Shown: positions 1 through 7,092 of the stretch, piece by piece
How positions within the stretch are numbered: the first letter of the stretch is position 1
Layout of the letters: each line of letters starts with the position of its first letter
Assembly (NCBI GenBank): GCA_013813675.1
Contig: JACCRH010000254.1
Coordinates: forward strand, 1-8,901
DNA: 8,901 bases
Direction: 5' to 3'
Origin: Gemmatimonadales bacterium
GTDB lineage: Bacteria; Gemmatimonadota; Gemmatimonadetes; Gemmatimonadales; GWC2-71-9
Translations under genes and position numbers: made by a program
Notes under the pieces: model-generated
Seen by the model: the letters and a program-made list of their open reading frames with translations, nothing else
Database searches by the model: none
What the model was told of the DNA's origin: nothing

Positions 1-1
1 G

Positions 2-361
2 ATGAGTATGGCCGGATGCGGCGGCGACGACCCTCCCAGCGTTCCTGGGACGTACGAGCTCACCGAGGCCGATGGCGATGCGCTCCCCGCGACAGTCAAC
101 GATTTCGTGATTACCGACGGAACGCTCACGCTGAGCGCCGACGACGATTGGACGTTGAGCATCCAGATCGAGGGGGTTACCGGCGGCTTGCAAGACGCAG
201 GCACCTACACCAGCAGCGACAGTGATATCGAGTTCACTTCGACCACGTTTCCAGACGACGGAGCCCCTACCGGAAACCTGGATGGCGAGACGCTTGACAT
301 GGAGTACGACTTCAATGGGGATGGTGATCTCGAGACCACCTTCACCTTCACCAGGAGGTGA
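2..361 (+). CDS. C-terminal part of a putative secreted beta-rich lipoprotein (5' end outside window)
   Basis: The reading frame is open from the window edge to a TGA at 359-361, giving 119 visible residues. The first residues read MSMAGCGGDD. S-M-A-G-C looks like the end of a lipoprotein signal peptide (lipobox) with the lipidated cysteine at visible residue 6, so the true start is probably upstream and the ATG at position 2 is internal. The rest alternates short hydrophobic and polar stretches with many Thr, Asp and Gly. It has motifs such as GTYEL, GTLTLS, WTLSI and TFTFTR, a pattern expected of a small lipocalin-like beta-barrel or sandwich. It is acidic and has no membrane segment. Function is unknown. 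It converges on the TPR gene on the other strand, with a palindromic repeat between them. That the frame is coding is fairly sure; the fold is inference. Confidence 0.7.
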   Translation: MSMAGCGGDDPPSVPGTYELTEADGDALPATVNDFVITDGTLTLSADDDWTLSIQIEGVTGGLQDAGTYTSSDSDIEFTSTTFPDDGAPTGNLDGETLDMEYDFNGDGDLETTFTFTRR

Positions 362-411
362 GTCGGGCTGGTGTCACGTCGGTGGAAGGCGCGCGGTTGC
401 TGGGTGTTCCG

Positions 412-508
412 CCCCTTCGCTGCGCTCAGGGTGACATTGGGTAGGCAGTACCTACCCACCAGCGCGTCGAGCGCTCCGAGGTTGTCGCCCCGAGCGCAGC
501 GCAGAGGC
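412..508. repeat. Palindromic intergenic repeat element, copy 1
   Basis: This fills most of the gene-free stretch 362-532 between two convergent genes. The left arm, 412-436, matches 3478-3502 in 24 of 25 bases. The right arm, 483-508, is an imperfect reverse complement of the left. Between the arms sits a perfect hairpin at 438-458, with an 8-bp stem (TGGGTAGG / CCTACCCA) and a CAGTA loop. A smaller hairpin follows at 461-475 (AGCGC / GCGCT). The structure could fold as a bidirectional transcription stop for the converging genes, but there is no T-run. It looks like a dispersed repeat family rather than a gene. Confidence 0.75.
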
Positions 509-532
509 ACGGGACAAGGGTGCCGGTCAATG

Positions 533-2068
533 CTATCGATTGCTGGTACGCAGGGCTTTCCGCGCTGCGGCGAGCCCGGCGAGGCTGCGCGCCCGGAGGG
601 GCTGGCGAGCCAGGGAGGCCTCGTACGCCAGCCGCGCCTTGGCCGGATGGCCCAGCTCCAGCAGCAGATCGCCGAAGAGCTCGCGGGCCGGCAGCACCGA
701 GCCGGGCGTCACTGGACTCTTCTCAGTGATGTCCTCGAGATCGGCCGCCTCCGCGCCCAGTTTGAGCGCACCCGCGGTGTCCCCCTCGGCCCAGGCCAAC
801 CATGCGGAGGCGGCCAGTCGCTGAATGCGCGCCTGCCCCGACCAGTATGCCTGGGCCCCGCCTGCCTGGGCCAGCGCCGCGTCGAGTTGCCCCAGCGTGT
901 CCACCTCTGCCCGGGCGAGAGAGATGTTCTTCCGGTGAGCGCCACCCAGAGCCCGGGCGAAGTGGGTCACCGCTTCGGCACCCCGCCAGGCCGGCGCGGG
1001 ACGGATGGTGAGCGTCTCGGCCGCGGCCCAGTCGTTCCGCTCGAGGGCGTATCGAGCCGGAATCGCGGCCAGCGCGTAGTCGTTGGTGAGTGTGTTCTTG
1101 GGGAAGACCGCGGTTACCGCGGCAGCCTGAACGGCGAGGGCGCGGGCCTCGGCTTCACGTCCCTGCTGGAGATAGGCATACATCAGATAGTCGAGCGCAT
1201 GCCCGCGCTGGTCCCAGAGCGCGGTCGTCCCCTTGCTCTCCTCGAAGAGACGACCGGATTCAGCGGCGCGGAGGTTGGACGCGATCACGGCGTCCCAGCG
1301 GCCGATCCGCACGTAGATGTGCGACGGCATGTGCTGGGCATGGGGCACCGACGGCGCAATGGCCGCATAGCGGCCCGCGGCCTTCACCCCGCGGGAGGCG
1401 AGGGCGGGCGAGTCGTAGGCGTGAATGAGATAGTGGGCGAGTCCCGGATGGTCGGGACGCCGGACGAACAACGGCTCCAGGATGCCGCCCGCGCGGCGCT
1501 GGCGGGCGAAGGAGGTGTCTCCATCATTCTGCCCGTTGCCGATGAGGGCGAGGGCGTGAAAGATTCGAGCCTCGTTGTCCTTGGGATGGCGCTGGGCCAC
1601 TCCTGCCATCGCACGCTCGTAGGCGAACAGCCCGGTCTTGTGGTCTGCGGTGGCGTAGTGACGATAGTAAGCGGCGATTGCCTCGGCGTAGTCCCGCTCG
1701 CGCGATCCGGGGTGAGTGAGCTCGACCGCCCGCTCCGCCGCCGCGGACGCGTCGCGGGCCTCGGCCGCACCGGGCGGAGTCCAGAGCGGATGGAGCGCGC
1801 TCATGGCGACGCCCCAGTATCCCAGCGCGCAATTCGAGTCTGCCTCGACCGACTTCCGGAAGCTGACCGAGGCCTCCTCATACCAGAAGGAATGGAGCAG
1901 CGCGACACCGCGCTCGAACACGGGCTGGGCCGCGGGCCGGCAGGAGGTGGGGAACGATACGCGACCGAGCCGCTGAGGCGGCGGCCCGGAATGCTCGTGC
2001 CGGCCTTCCTGGGCTGCCGCCGTCGAGGCAAGTGCCGACGCACAGATCGCGATGATGAGGTGGCGCAT
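533..2068 (-). CDS. Secreted tetratricopeptide-repeat (TPR) family protein
   Basis: The gene encodes 511 residues and starts at ATG 2068. An AGGA lies 7 nt upstream, a modest ribosome site. Residues 1-19 form a signal peptide: a short basic start (MRH), a hydrophobic core, then an A-A-A motif with probable cleavage before Q20. The mature part is helical with TPR-like pairs. Residues about 48-95 include FWYEEASVSF and ALGYWGVAMS, and about 165-215 include PDHPGLAHYLIHAYD. A conserved-looking block at 243-265 contains HAQHMPSHIYVRIGRWD. A clear C-terminal TPR lies at about 463-508. The His-rich HAQHMPSH patch is conserved in this family in my memory, but no reaction is established. The protein is probably periplasmic and acts as a protein-interaction scaffold. 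The gene stands alone, converging with the gene to its left and lying 84 bp downstream of the AraC gene. Function is unknown. Confidence 0.88.
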   Translation of the reverse strand: MRHLIIAICASALASTAAAQEGRHEHSGPPPQRLGRVSFPTSCRPAAQPVFERGVALLHSFWYEEASVSFRKSVEADSNCALGYWGVAMSALHPLWTPPGAAEARDASAAAERAVELTHPGSRERDYAEAIAAYYRHYATADHKTGLFAYERAMAGVAQRHPKDNEARIFHALALIGNGQNDGDTSFARQRRAGGILEPLFVRRPDHPGLAHYLIHAYDSPALASRGVKAAGRYAAIAPSVPHAQHMPSHIYVRIGRWDAVIASNLRAAESGRLFEESKGTTALWDQRGHALDYLMYAYLQQGREAEARALAVQAAAVTAVFPKNTLTNDYALAAIPARYALERNDWAAAETLTIRPAPAWRGAEAVTHFARALGGAHRKNISLARAEVDTLGQLDAALAQAGGAQAYWSGQARIQRLAASAWLAWAEGDTAGALKLGAEAADLEDITEKSPVTPGSVLPARELFGDLLLELGHPAKARLAYEASLARQPLRARSLAGLAAARKALRTSNR

Positions 2069-2120
2069 CGAGGTGTCCTGTGGGTTCCGGGAATCATTTA
2101 ATCCTAGCCATGGGCCATGA

Positions 2121-2136
2121 CTCCGCGGAAGCGGAG
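2121..2136 (-). terminator. Small hairpin after the AraC gene, possible weak terminator
   Basis: This is a perfect 6-bp stem (CTCCGC / GCGGAG) with a 4-nt loop, 17 nt past the AraC-type gene's stop. No T-run follows on the minus strand, so intrinsic termination is doubtful. The rest of the 84-bp gap must also hold the TPR gene's promoter. A loose -10-like TAGGAT is visible on the minus strand between the hairpin and the TPR start, but it has no convincing -35 partner. Confidence 0.3.
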
Positions 2137-2152
2137 GGTCGGTGTCTCTACT

Positions 2153-2920
2153 TCAAACCCTACTGCGCGTGTTCCCCCGTACAAAGGCCATGAGCACCCC
2201 CCGAGGCCCCAGCGAGCCGAGCCCGCCGGTGGAGACGTTCGCGATTCGCCTCGCCGTGCCGCTCAGATGGCTCGACGAGGCGAAGTGCAGCAGCTTGACG
2301 ACAGTGGGAATCGAATAGCCGGGGTTCGCGAGCAGTTGCGCGGCGCAGGCGATCCGGGTCAGATCGATCACCCGCTTGAGATTGGGCGCGCCGCCGGCGC
2401 CGAACTGCCGGGAGAGATGCTCCCGGCTCACCTCCAGCCGGCGGGCCAGGTCGGTGGTGCGCACCGGCCGCTCCACCTCGCCCAGCAGCAGGCCCCAGGC
2501 CGAGCGCTGCAACGGCTCGGTGAGGCGGAGCATCCGGGGCGCGTCGGCCAGCGCCCGGCGCCGCTCGGCGGTCACCGAGGCGCGCACCACCATGTCGCCC
2601 ACGACCGGGTCGTCCACTCCTTCGACCGCGATCGACACGGCGTGTTTGCGGCAGGCGAGGAGGAGCTCGCCATCGTCGGGCCGGAACGGGGCGTAGGCGA
2701 GGATCGGCACGCCCGGCAGGCGCTTCCGCAGGTCGGCGAGATCGGCCGGCAGCACCAGGCCGGGCGCGAGCACCACGGCGTCCACCAGGCGGTTCTCCAG
2801 CACCCGGCGAAGACCGGCCGGGGAGCGGCAGGCGACCAGTCGAGGGCCGCCCCGGGGTAGCGTGCGGCGGAGCGCGGCGAGCGCGATCCTGCTCTCCAGC
2901 AGCGTGGCGATCGCGGCCAC
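2153..2920 (-). CDS. AraC-type transcriptional regulator with a degenerate receiver-like N-terminus
   Basis: The gene encodes 255 residues with a GTG start at 2920. That start is chosen because AGGAGG lies 8 nt upstream. Residues about 155-235 form an AraC-type double helix-turn-helix DNA-binding domain. The first recognition segment is RRLEVSREHLSRQF (160-173). The second half includes NPGYSIPTVVKLLHF (199-213) and SSSHLSGTARRI. Residues about 27-105 have alternating beta/alpha features (VDAVVLAPG, VPILAYAPF, VSIAVEG), resembling a response-regulator receiver without a clear phospho-acceptor Asp. This is inference. The gene follows the Nudix gene by 3 nt and its ribosome site lies inside that gene, so the two are probably co-transcribed. 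DNA binding is well supported; the signal and targets are unknown. Confidence 0.85.
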   Translation of the reverse strand: MAAIATLLESRIALAALRRTLPRGGPRLVACRSPAGLRRVLENRLVDAVVLAPGLVLPADLADLRKRLPGVPILAYAPFRPDDGELLLACRKHAVSIAVEGVDDPVVGDMVVRASVTAERRRALADAPRMLRLTEPLQRSAWGLLLGEVERPVRTTDLARRLEVSREHLSRQFGAGGAPNLKRVIDLTRIACAAQLLANPGYSIPTVVKLLHFASSSHLSGTARRIANVSTGGLGSLGPRGVLMAFVRGNTRSRV

Positions 2921-2923
2921 CGG

Positions 2924-3400
2924 TCACTCCTCCTGCCGGGCCGACCTTCCAGCGCCGCTCGCGACGAGCGTGCGCACCATCTCACCGGCCCGCTTGAGGA
3001 CGCCCCGGGCGTTGTCGTAGCTCAGCGCCTCCAGTGACTCCTCGAGGGTGCGCCACTGGCAGGCGGTGATCCCTTCGTCCAGTTGGGGGCAGGGCTCGCC
3101 GTCGGGGCTCTCGAACAGGAAGAAGTGGCAATATTTGTGAATGTGCCGGCCGCGGAAGCGGAAGTGCCAGTCGATCACCCGGATGGGGCCCTGGAGGATG
3201 AGCCGGCCCAGGCCGGTCTCTTCGGCGGTCTCTCGCATCGCGGCATCGGCCGGCGACTCGCCGTTCTCCAGGTGGCCTTTGGGAAAGCCCCAGTTGTCGT
3301 AGGAGTCTTTGATCAGGAGAAAGCGGGGTCCCGATTCCGCCAGCCGGCGGAAGACGATCCCGCCGGCGCTCACCTCCAGATCGGCCTTCCGCTTGCTCAT
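2924..3400 (-). CDS. Nudix hydrolase, bis(5'-nucleosyl)-tetraphosphatase-like
   Basis: The gene encodes 158 residues from ATG 3400. The complete Nudix box (GX5EX7REUXEEXGU) spans residues 42-64, from G42 through E48, R56-E57 and E60-E61 to G63-L64. The metal-binding glutamates are all present. The preceding YDNWGFPKGHLE, the later HIHKYCHFFLFE and the C-terminal LSYDNARGVLKRA resemble Ap4A/Ap6A-type hydrolases, which cleave dinucleoside polyphosphates. Exact substrate is inference, since Nudix specificity is hard to read from sequence. The size is normal for a single-domain enzyme and it should be cytosolic. The ribosome site is weak; only a G/C-rich stretch precedes the ATG. The gene heads a two-gene unit with the AraC-type regulator, and the palindromic repeat copy 2 lies just upstream. 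Confidence 0.93.
   Translation of the reverse strand: MSKRKADLEVSAGGIVFRRLAESGPRFLLIKDSYDNWGFPKGHLENGESPADAAMRETAEETGLGRLILQGPIRVIDWHFRFRGRHIHKYCHFFLFESPDGEPCPQLDEGITACQWRTLEESLEALSYDNARGVLKRAGEMVRTLVASGAGRSARQEE
2929..2934 (-). promoter_or_regulatory. Shine-Dalgarno AGGAGG fixing the GTG start of the AraC-type gene
   Basis: The minus strand reads AGGAGG here, 8 nt before the GTG at 2920-2918. It lies within the last codons of the Nudix gene. It decides the start in a frame that has no ATG nearby and suggests the downstream gene is translated efficiently from the shared transcript. Confidence 0.75.
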
Positions 3401-3414
3401 CGGGGGACCGTTGC

Positions 3415-3511
3415 CAATTCGGGCTCACGCCCGAGGGTAACCCTGAGCGGAGCGAAGGGGGCCATGACGGCCTTCGGCCCCTTCGCTTCGCTCAGGGTGA
3501 CAATTCGGGCT
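3415..3511. repeat. Palindromic repeat element, copy 2, bounded by an 11-bp direct repeat
   Basis: The arms 3437-3463 and 3476-3501 are near-perfect reverse complements, able to form a stem of about 26 bp around a 12-nt loop. The whole is bracketed by an identical 11-mer, CAATTCGGGCT, at 3415-3425 and 3501-3511. A further small hairpin (TCGGGC / GCCCGA) lies at 3419-3434. The right arm matches copy 1 (412-436) in 24 of 25 bases. It occupies most of the 142-bp gap between mlaD and the Nudix gene. It could end transcription of the mla operon, although no T-run is present. Confidence 0.85.
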
Positions 3512-3542
3512 GAATCGCGTCGGTCGGGGCAGAGGACACCCA

Positions 3543-4550
3543 TCAGAACACCGAGATCTTCAGGTACTTTCGCGGCTGCGCCTGGATGTCGGTCAGCAGC
3601 TCGCGGAACTGGATCACCGTCGCGGTGGCCTCGTGATACAGCGTGGAGTCGGTCGCCAGCATCCCGAGGGTGCCGTTGCCGTGCTGAATCCGGGTCACCA
3701 GGGAGTCGGCCTGCTGCATGACCCGCACCAGGCTCACCTGGTTCTCCCGCGCGGCGGCCATCACCGACCGCATGTCGGCCGCGGCCTGGCGGAGGTCGGT
3801 GCTGGAGGCCTGGCCGTTCGCCAGAATGTCCTGGAGCTGTCCATCGCTGGTCGCGGTGTCGAGCCGTGCCACCGCCTGCTGAAAGGTCCGGGCGACGCCG
3901 GCAAAGGCATCGGACGTGGTGGCCACGTTGCGGCTCACTCGGTCGATCCGCGAAGTCTGCGCGTCGGCGAATACCACCATCCGCCGGGAGATCGCGGCCA
4001 GGTCCTTCACGCTCTGCTGCAGGGCCTTGAGCGCGGTGCTGTCGAACGCCTGGCCGATCCGGGCGGTGAGGTCGCCGACGTCGCCGGCGATGCGACTGGC
4101 CTGGGCGGTGAGCTGGCCGATATCCGGCAAGGTCGCGCCGGGCCAGGCGTCGCCGCCCACCCGGTCGGATTCGACCAGGGCGTCCCGCACCAGCGGGTCG
4201 GTGGGAAGCGGCTCGAAGGAGACGATGTTCGCGCTCCACTCCCCGAAGAGGCTGGCCGCGGCCGAGATCACGGCTGGCTTGGAGGGCAGCTCGACCGTGC
4301 GGTCCACCCTGAACTCGGTCTCCACCCATTCGTCCTCCACCAGCCGGATCGCCTCGACCCGGCCCACCCGGACCCCGCGGAGGGTGACCGGAGCGCCCAC
4401 ACCGAGCCCTCCGACGGTCCGGAAGCGGGCGGTGTAGGTGGCTTCCTTCTGGTTCACGTCGGTCTCGCTCAGCCAGAGCGCGCCCCCGATCACCAGGGCC
4501 AACGCGGCGAGCACCGCGAGGCCGACCGCGAATTCGTTGCTCCGCTTCAT
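3543..4550 (-). CDS. mlaD: MlaD-like MCE-domain protein, substrate-binding subunit of a phospholipid ABC transporter
   Basis: The gene encodes 335 residues from ATG 4550, with GGAGG 5 nt upstream. The start overlaps the mlaF stop as ATGA, so translation is probably coupled. Residues 7-27 form one N-terminal membrane anchor. An MCE domain follows at about 38-115, including TVGGLGVGAPVTLRGVRVG, which is diagnostic of the MlaD/Mce family. From about 145 to 320 there is a long polar helical region, probably coiled coil. This makes the protein much longer than the E. coli MlaD of about 183 residues and closer to proteins with an extended helical needle. The MCE ring sits in the periplasm on the MlaFE complex and passes lipids through its pore. 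Its order after mlaE and mlaF confirms the assignment. Transport direction and lipid substrate cannot be read from sequence. Confidence 0.92.
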   Translation of the reverse strand: MKRSNEFAVGLAVLAALALVIGGALWLSETDVNQKEATYTARFRTVGGLGVGAPVTLRGVRVGRVEAIRLVEDEWVETEFRVDRTVELPSKPAVISAAASLFGEWSANIVSFEPLPTDPLVRDALVESDRVGGDAWPGATLPDIGQLTAQASRIAGDVGDLTARIGQAFDSTALKALQQSVKDLAAISRRMVVFADAQTSRIDRVSRNVATTSDAFAGVARTFQQAVARLDTATSDGQLQDILANGQASSTDLRQAAADMRSVMAAARENQVSLVRVMQQADSLVTRIQHGNGTLGMLATDSTLYHEATATVIQFRELLTDIQAQPRKYLKISVF

Positions 4551-5302
4551 TCGAACCTCCCCGCCGGCGCCGGAGCCGGGGGCCCGGGACGGCCTTCGAT
4601 GAACTGGCGCACGATGGGATCCTCGGTCGCCTGGATCTCCCCGACGGTTCCCACCTGCCGGATCGAGCCCTCGTGCAGCATGGCGATGCGGTCGCCGACG
4701 CTGAAGGCGCTGCGCATGTCGTGGGTGACCACCAGCCCGGTGACCCCAAGATCGCGGGTGCGGATCATGAACTGGTCCATGACGGCCGAGGTGATGGGGT
4801 CGAGTCCCGTGGTCGGCTCGTCGTAGAGAATGTAGTGCGGCTTGAGGGCGATCGCGCGCGCGATGCCGACCCGTTTCCGCATGCCCCCGCTCAGCTCCGC
4901 CGGGTACTTGTCCTCCACGCCGGGAAGGTCGACCACGGCCAGGCTCTCCTCGATCCGCTCCCGGATCACGTCCTCGCCATGTCCCCGCTTCACCAGGCCG
5001 AGTCTGATGTTCTCGGCCACGGTCATCGAGTCGAACAGCGCGGCGAACTGGAACACGTATCCCACCCGCCCGCGGAGCTCGGCGAGGCGGCGGCGGTCCA
5101 TCTGGTGCACCACTTCGCCATCCACCTCCACGGCGCCGCCGTCGGGCTCAATCAGGCCCACGATCAGCTTGAGGGTGACGCTTTTCCCGATGCCTGACGG
5201 GCCGATGATGACCGTGTTCCGTCCGTCGGGCACCTCGAGCGACACTCCGCGCAACACCTGCTTCGAGCCGAAAGACTTGGCCAGGTTGTCGAGGACGATC
5301 AC
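4547..5302 (-). CDS. mlaF: MlaF-like ABC transporter ATPase
   Basis: The gene encodes 251 residues with a GTG start at 5302, overlapping the mlaE stop as GTGA. The open frame continues far upstream, but that part is out-of-frame reading of mlaE. All ABC ATPase motifs are present: Walker A GPSGIGKS (34-41), Q-loop Q85, signature LSGGMRKR (137-144), Walker B and catalytic Glu in YILYDEP (157-163, E162), D-loop GLDP, and switch H194. PSGIGKS and the FQFAALFDSMTV stretch are typical of the MlaF/Ttg2A group. No ribosome site precedes the GTG, so initiation probably depends on translation of mlaE. The enzyme hydrolyses ATP at the inner face of the inner membrane to drive MlaE/MlaD. A TTG seven codons upstream is a less likely start. 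Confidence 0.94.
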   Translation of the reverse strand: MIVLDNLAKSFGSKQVLRGVSLEVPDGRNTVIIGPSGIGKSVTLKLIVGLIEPDGGAVEVDGEVVHQMDRRRLAELRGRVGYVFQFAALFDSMTVAENIRLGLVKRGHGEDVIRERIEESLAVVDLPGVEDKYPAELSGGMRKRVGIARAIALKPHYILYDEPTTGLDPITSAVMDQFMIRTRDLGVTGLVVTHDMRSAFSVGDRIAMLHEGSIRQVGTVGEIQATEDPIVRQFIEGRPGPPAPAPAGRFE

Positions 5303-6060
5303 AACAGCACGAGTGCCCAAAACGCGTCGAGCACCAGGATCGCCTCGCAGCCGAGCACCACCGCGCGGGTGGTCGAGAGGCCGACGCCGGCGGCGCCGGC
5401 CCGCGCGTCGAGGCCCCGGAGGCAGCCCATCAGCGCCACCGCGGCCCCGAAGCTGGCGCTCTTCACCAGGCCGAACCAGATGTCCTTGAACTGGTAGAAT
5501 TGCTTGAGGCCCTTGAGGAACTCGGGCGTGGAGAGGTCGAGCAGATTGATCGAGGTGACCCAGCCCGCGCCGACGCCGACGGCCATGGCGAAGGCGGTCA
5601 CCACCGGAAACATCAGCGTCGCGGCCAGGACGCGAGGGACGATGAGGTAGGAGTTCGGATCGTAGGCCAGCGTCTCCAGCGCGTCCACCTGTTCGGTCAC
5701 CTTCATGGTGCCGAGCTCCGCCGCGATGCTGGCACCGACCCGTCCCGCCAGCGCCATGCCGGTGAGCACCGGTCCCAGCTCCATCATCACCGTCTTGCCC
5801 ACCAGCGCCCCGACGAAATACATGGGGACGGTGCCGGTGAAGATGTAGGAGGAGAGGAGGGAGAGGACGATGCCGGTGAAGACCGCGATGAAGAGCGCGA
5901 TGGGAACCGAGTCCACTCCCAACCGGCGCATCTGCCCGGCTAGAAGGGGGCCCCAGGTCTTGACGTCGGCGAGTGCGCGGGCGGTTTCGAGGCTGCGGCG
6001 GCCTACGTGCGCGACGAACCCGTCCCGGGCGGCGCCACGGGATGCCACGGAGGGCGACAC
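5299..6060 (-). CDS. mlaE: MlaE-like permease of the phospholipid ABC transporter
   Basis: The gene encodes 253 residues. The most upstream start is GTG 6060, because an in-frame TAG lies at 6070-6072. No Shine-Dalgarno is seen before it or before the internal GTG four codons later, so the exact start is uncertain. The family block is at 95-130, with ELGPVLTGMALAGRVGAS followed by AAELGTMKVTEQVDAL. Hydrophobic segments lie at about 52-75, 80-105, 138-168, 195-215 and 232-253, fitting the MlaE fold, whose first helix is amphipathic. It forms the inner-membrane core of the complex that MlaF powers and MlaD caps. The gene starts 15 nt after the sigma factor stop and overlaps mlaF, so all four genes appear to share one transcript. 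Confidence 0.93.
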   Translation of the reverse strand: MSPSVASRGAARDGFVAHVGRRSLETARALADVKTWGPLLAGQMRRLGVDSVPIALFIAVFTGIVLSLLSSYIFTGTVPMYFVGALVGKTVMMELGPVLTGMALAGRVGASIAAELGTMKVTEQVDALETLAYDPNSYLIVPRVLAATLMFPVVTAFAMAVGVGAGWVTSINLLDLSTPEFLKGLKQFYQFKDIWFGLVKSASFGAAVALMGCLRGLDARAGAAGVGLSTTRAVVLGCEAILVLDAFWALVLL

Positions 6061-6075
6061 GGGTTGAAGCTAGGG

Positions 6076-7086
6076 TTACGCCGCGAAGCTCGCCAGTGCG
6101 CGCCCCACCTCTCCTTCCCTCAGCCGCTTGAGGGCCCGGTCGCGGAGCTGACGGACCCGTTCGCGGGTGACGCCGAGCATGCCGCCGATCTCCTCCAGCG
6201 TGTGCTCGCGGCCCCCGTCGAGGCCGAAGTAGAGCCGGATCACCTTGGCGTCCCGGGCCGCCAGGGTGCGGAGCGCCTGCTCGATTTCTTCGGAGAGGAA
6301 GCGGTCCATCGCCTGCTCTTCGGCGTCGCCCTGCTCGTCGGCGATGAAGCGGTCGATGAGGGTCCGGTCGCCCTCGGGATCGAGCGGGGCGTCGAGCCGC
6401 ACATCGCTGGTGTTGAGCGCGGCGAGCGACTGTACCACGTCGAGCGTGAGCCCGGTGGCCTCCGCGATCTCCTCGGGGGTGGGTTCCCGCCGGAGGTCCT
6501 GGCGCAGGCCTTCGGCGGTGCGGACGATCCGGGAGAGGTCGGCGGTCCGGTTGAGCGGCACCCGCACGCTGCGGCCCTGGCGGGCCAGCGAGGCGAGGAT
6601 CGACTGCCGGATCCACCAGACGGCGTAGGAGATGAACTTGACCCCCTGCTCGGGGTCGAACTTCCGGGCGGCGGTGAGGAGGCCGAGGTTGCCTTCGCCG
6701 ATCAGGTCGGTCAGCGCCATTCCGCGGTTCTGGTACTTCTTGGCGACCGAGATGACGAACCGGAGGTTGCGCTTCACCAGCTCCTGCATCGCCTCCTCGT
6801 CTCCGGCGCGCACCTTGTGCGCGATGGCGACCTCCTGCTGGGCGGTGAGCAGCGGGGTCTTGCTGACCTCGTAGAGGTATTGATCGAGGGTATCGCGCTC
6901 GGCGTCGTAGGCGCCCAGGCCCTTGGCGGTATCGCGCTTCCGGGGCTTCCGAGGCTTGGCCGGGGGGGTCTGGGCCAGGATCTCCGCGGTGGTGAGATCG
7001 GCGGACAGGGGGACGGGGGAGGTGTCGGCGGGACGCTGCGACGGCCGTTTGGGAAGATCCTGTCCGCCGGACTTCGACTTTCTCAT
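6076..7086 (-). CDS. Sigma-70 family RNA polymerase sigma factor, RpoD/SigA-type (group 1/2)
   Basis: The gene encodes 336 residues from ATG 7086. The N-terminal 60 residues are basic and low-complexity (PPAKPRKPRKRD). Region 1.2 begins near 66 (TLDQYLYEVSKTPLL). Region 2 spans about 100-172 and includes DLIGEGNLGLLTAARKFD and FISYAVWWIRQSI, the classic core-binding and -10 recognition signature. Region 3 lies at about 182-255. Region 4 lies at about 265-325, with a -35 recognition helix-turn-helix (HTLEEIGGMLGVTRERVRQL). A long region 1.1 and the non-conserved insert of E. coli RpoD are missing, so this is either a compact primary sigma or a group 2 relative; I cannot tell which. It probably heads the mlaEFD operon. 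A perfect TATAAT lies 6 nt before the start codon and no close Shine-Dalgarno is present. Confidence 0.95.
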   Translation of the reverse strand: MRKSKSGGQDLPKRPSQRPADTSPVPLSADLTTAEILAQTPPAKPRKPRKRDTAKGLGAYDAERDTLDQYLYEVSKTPLLTAQQEVAIAHKVRAGDEEAMQELVKRNLRFVISVAKKYQNRGMALTDLIGEGNLGLLTAARKFDPEQGVKFISYAVWWIRQSILASLARQGRSVRVPLNRTADLSRIVRTAEGLRQDLRREPTPEEIAEATGLTLDVVQSLAALNTSDVRLDAPLDPEGDRTLIDRFIADEQGDAEEQAMDRFLSEEIEQALRTLAARDAKVIRLYFGLDGGREHTLEEIGGMLGVTRERVRQLRDRALKRLREGEVGRALASFAA

Positions 7087-7092
7087 GACCCC

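Noticed and set aside
371..2101. Long plus-strand open frame of 576 codons opposite the TPR gene
   Set aside because: Its product is Arg/Gly/Pro-rich without any domain, whereas the minus strand has a signal peptide and family motifs. It is a GC-rich shadow.
412..3511. CRISPR-like array from the repeated palindromes
   Set aside because: Only two copies 3 kb apart with genes between them; no regular spacers and no cas genes.
3633..4826. Plus-strand open frame of 397 codons over mlaD
   Set aside because: It is antisense to a complete MCE-domain protein and has no domain of its own.
5303..6616. Upstream extension of the mlaF reading frame, as a 689-residue protein
   Set aside because: The extension is Arg/Pro-rich low-complexity reading of mlaE and the sigma gene in another frame. 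The ATPase begins at the GTG overlapping the mlaE stop.
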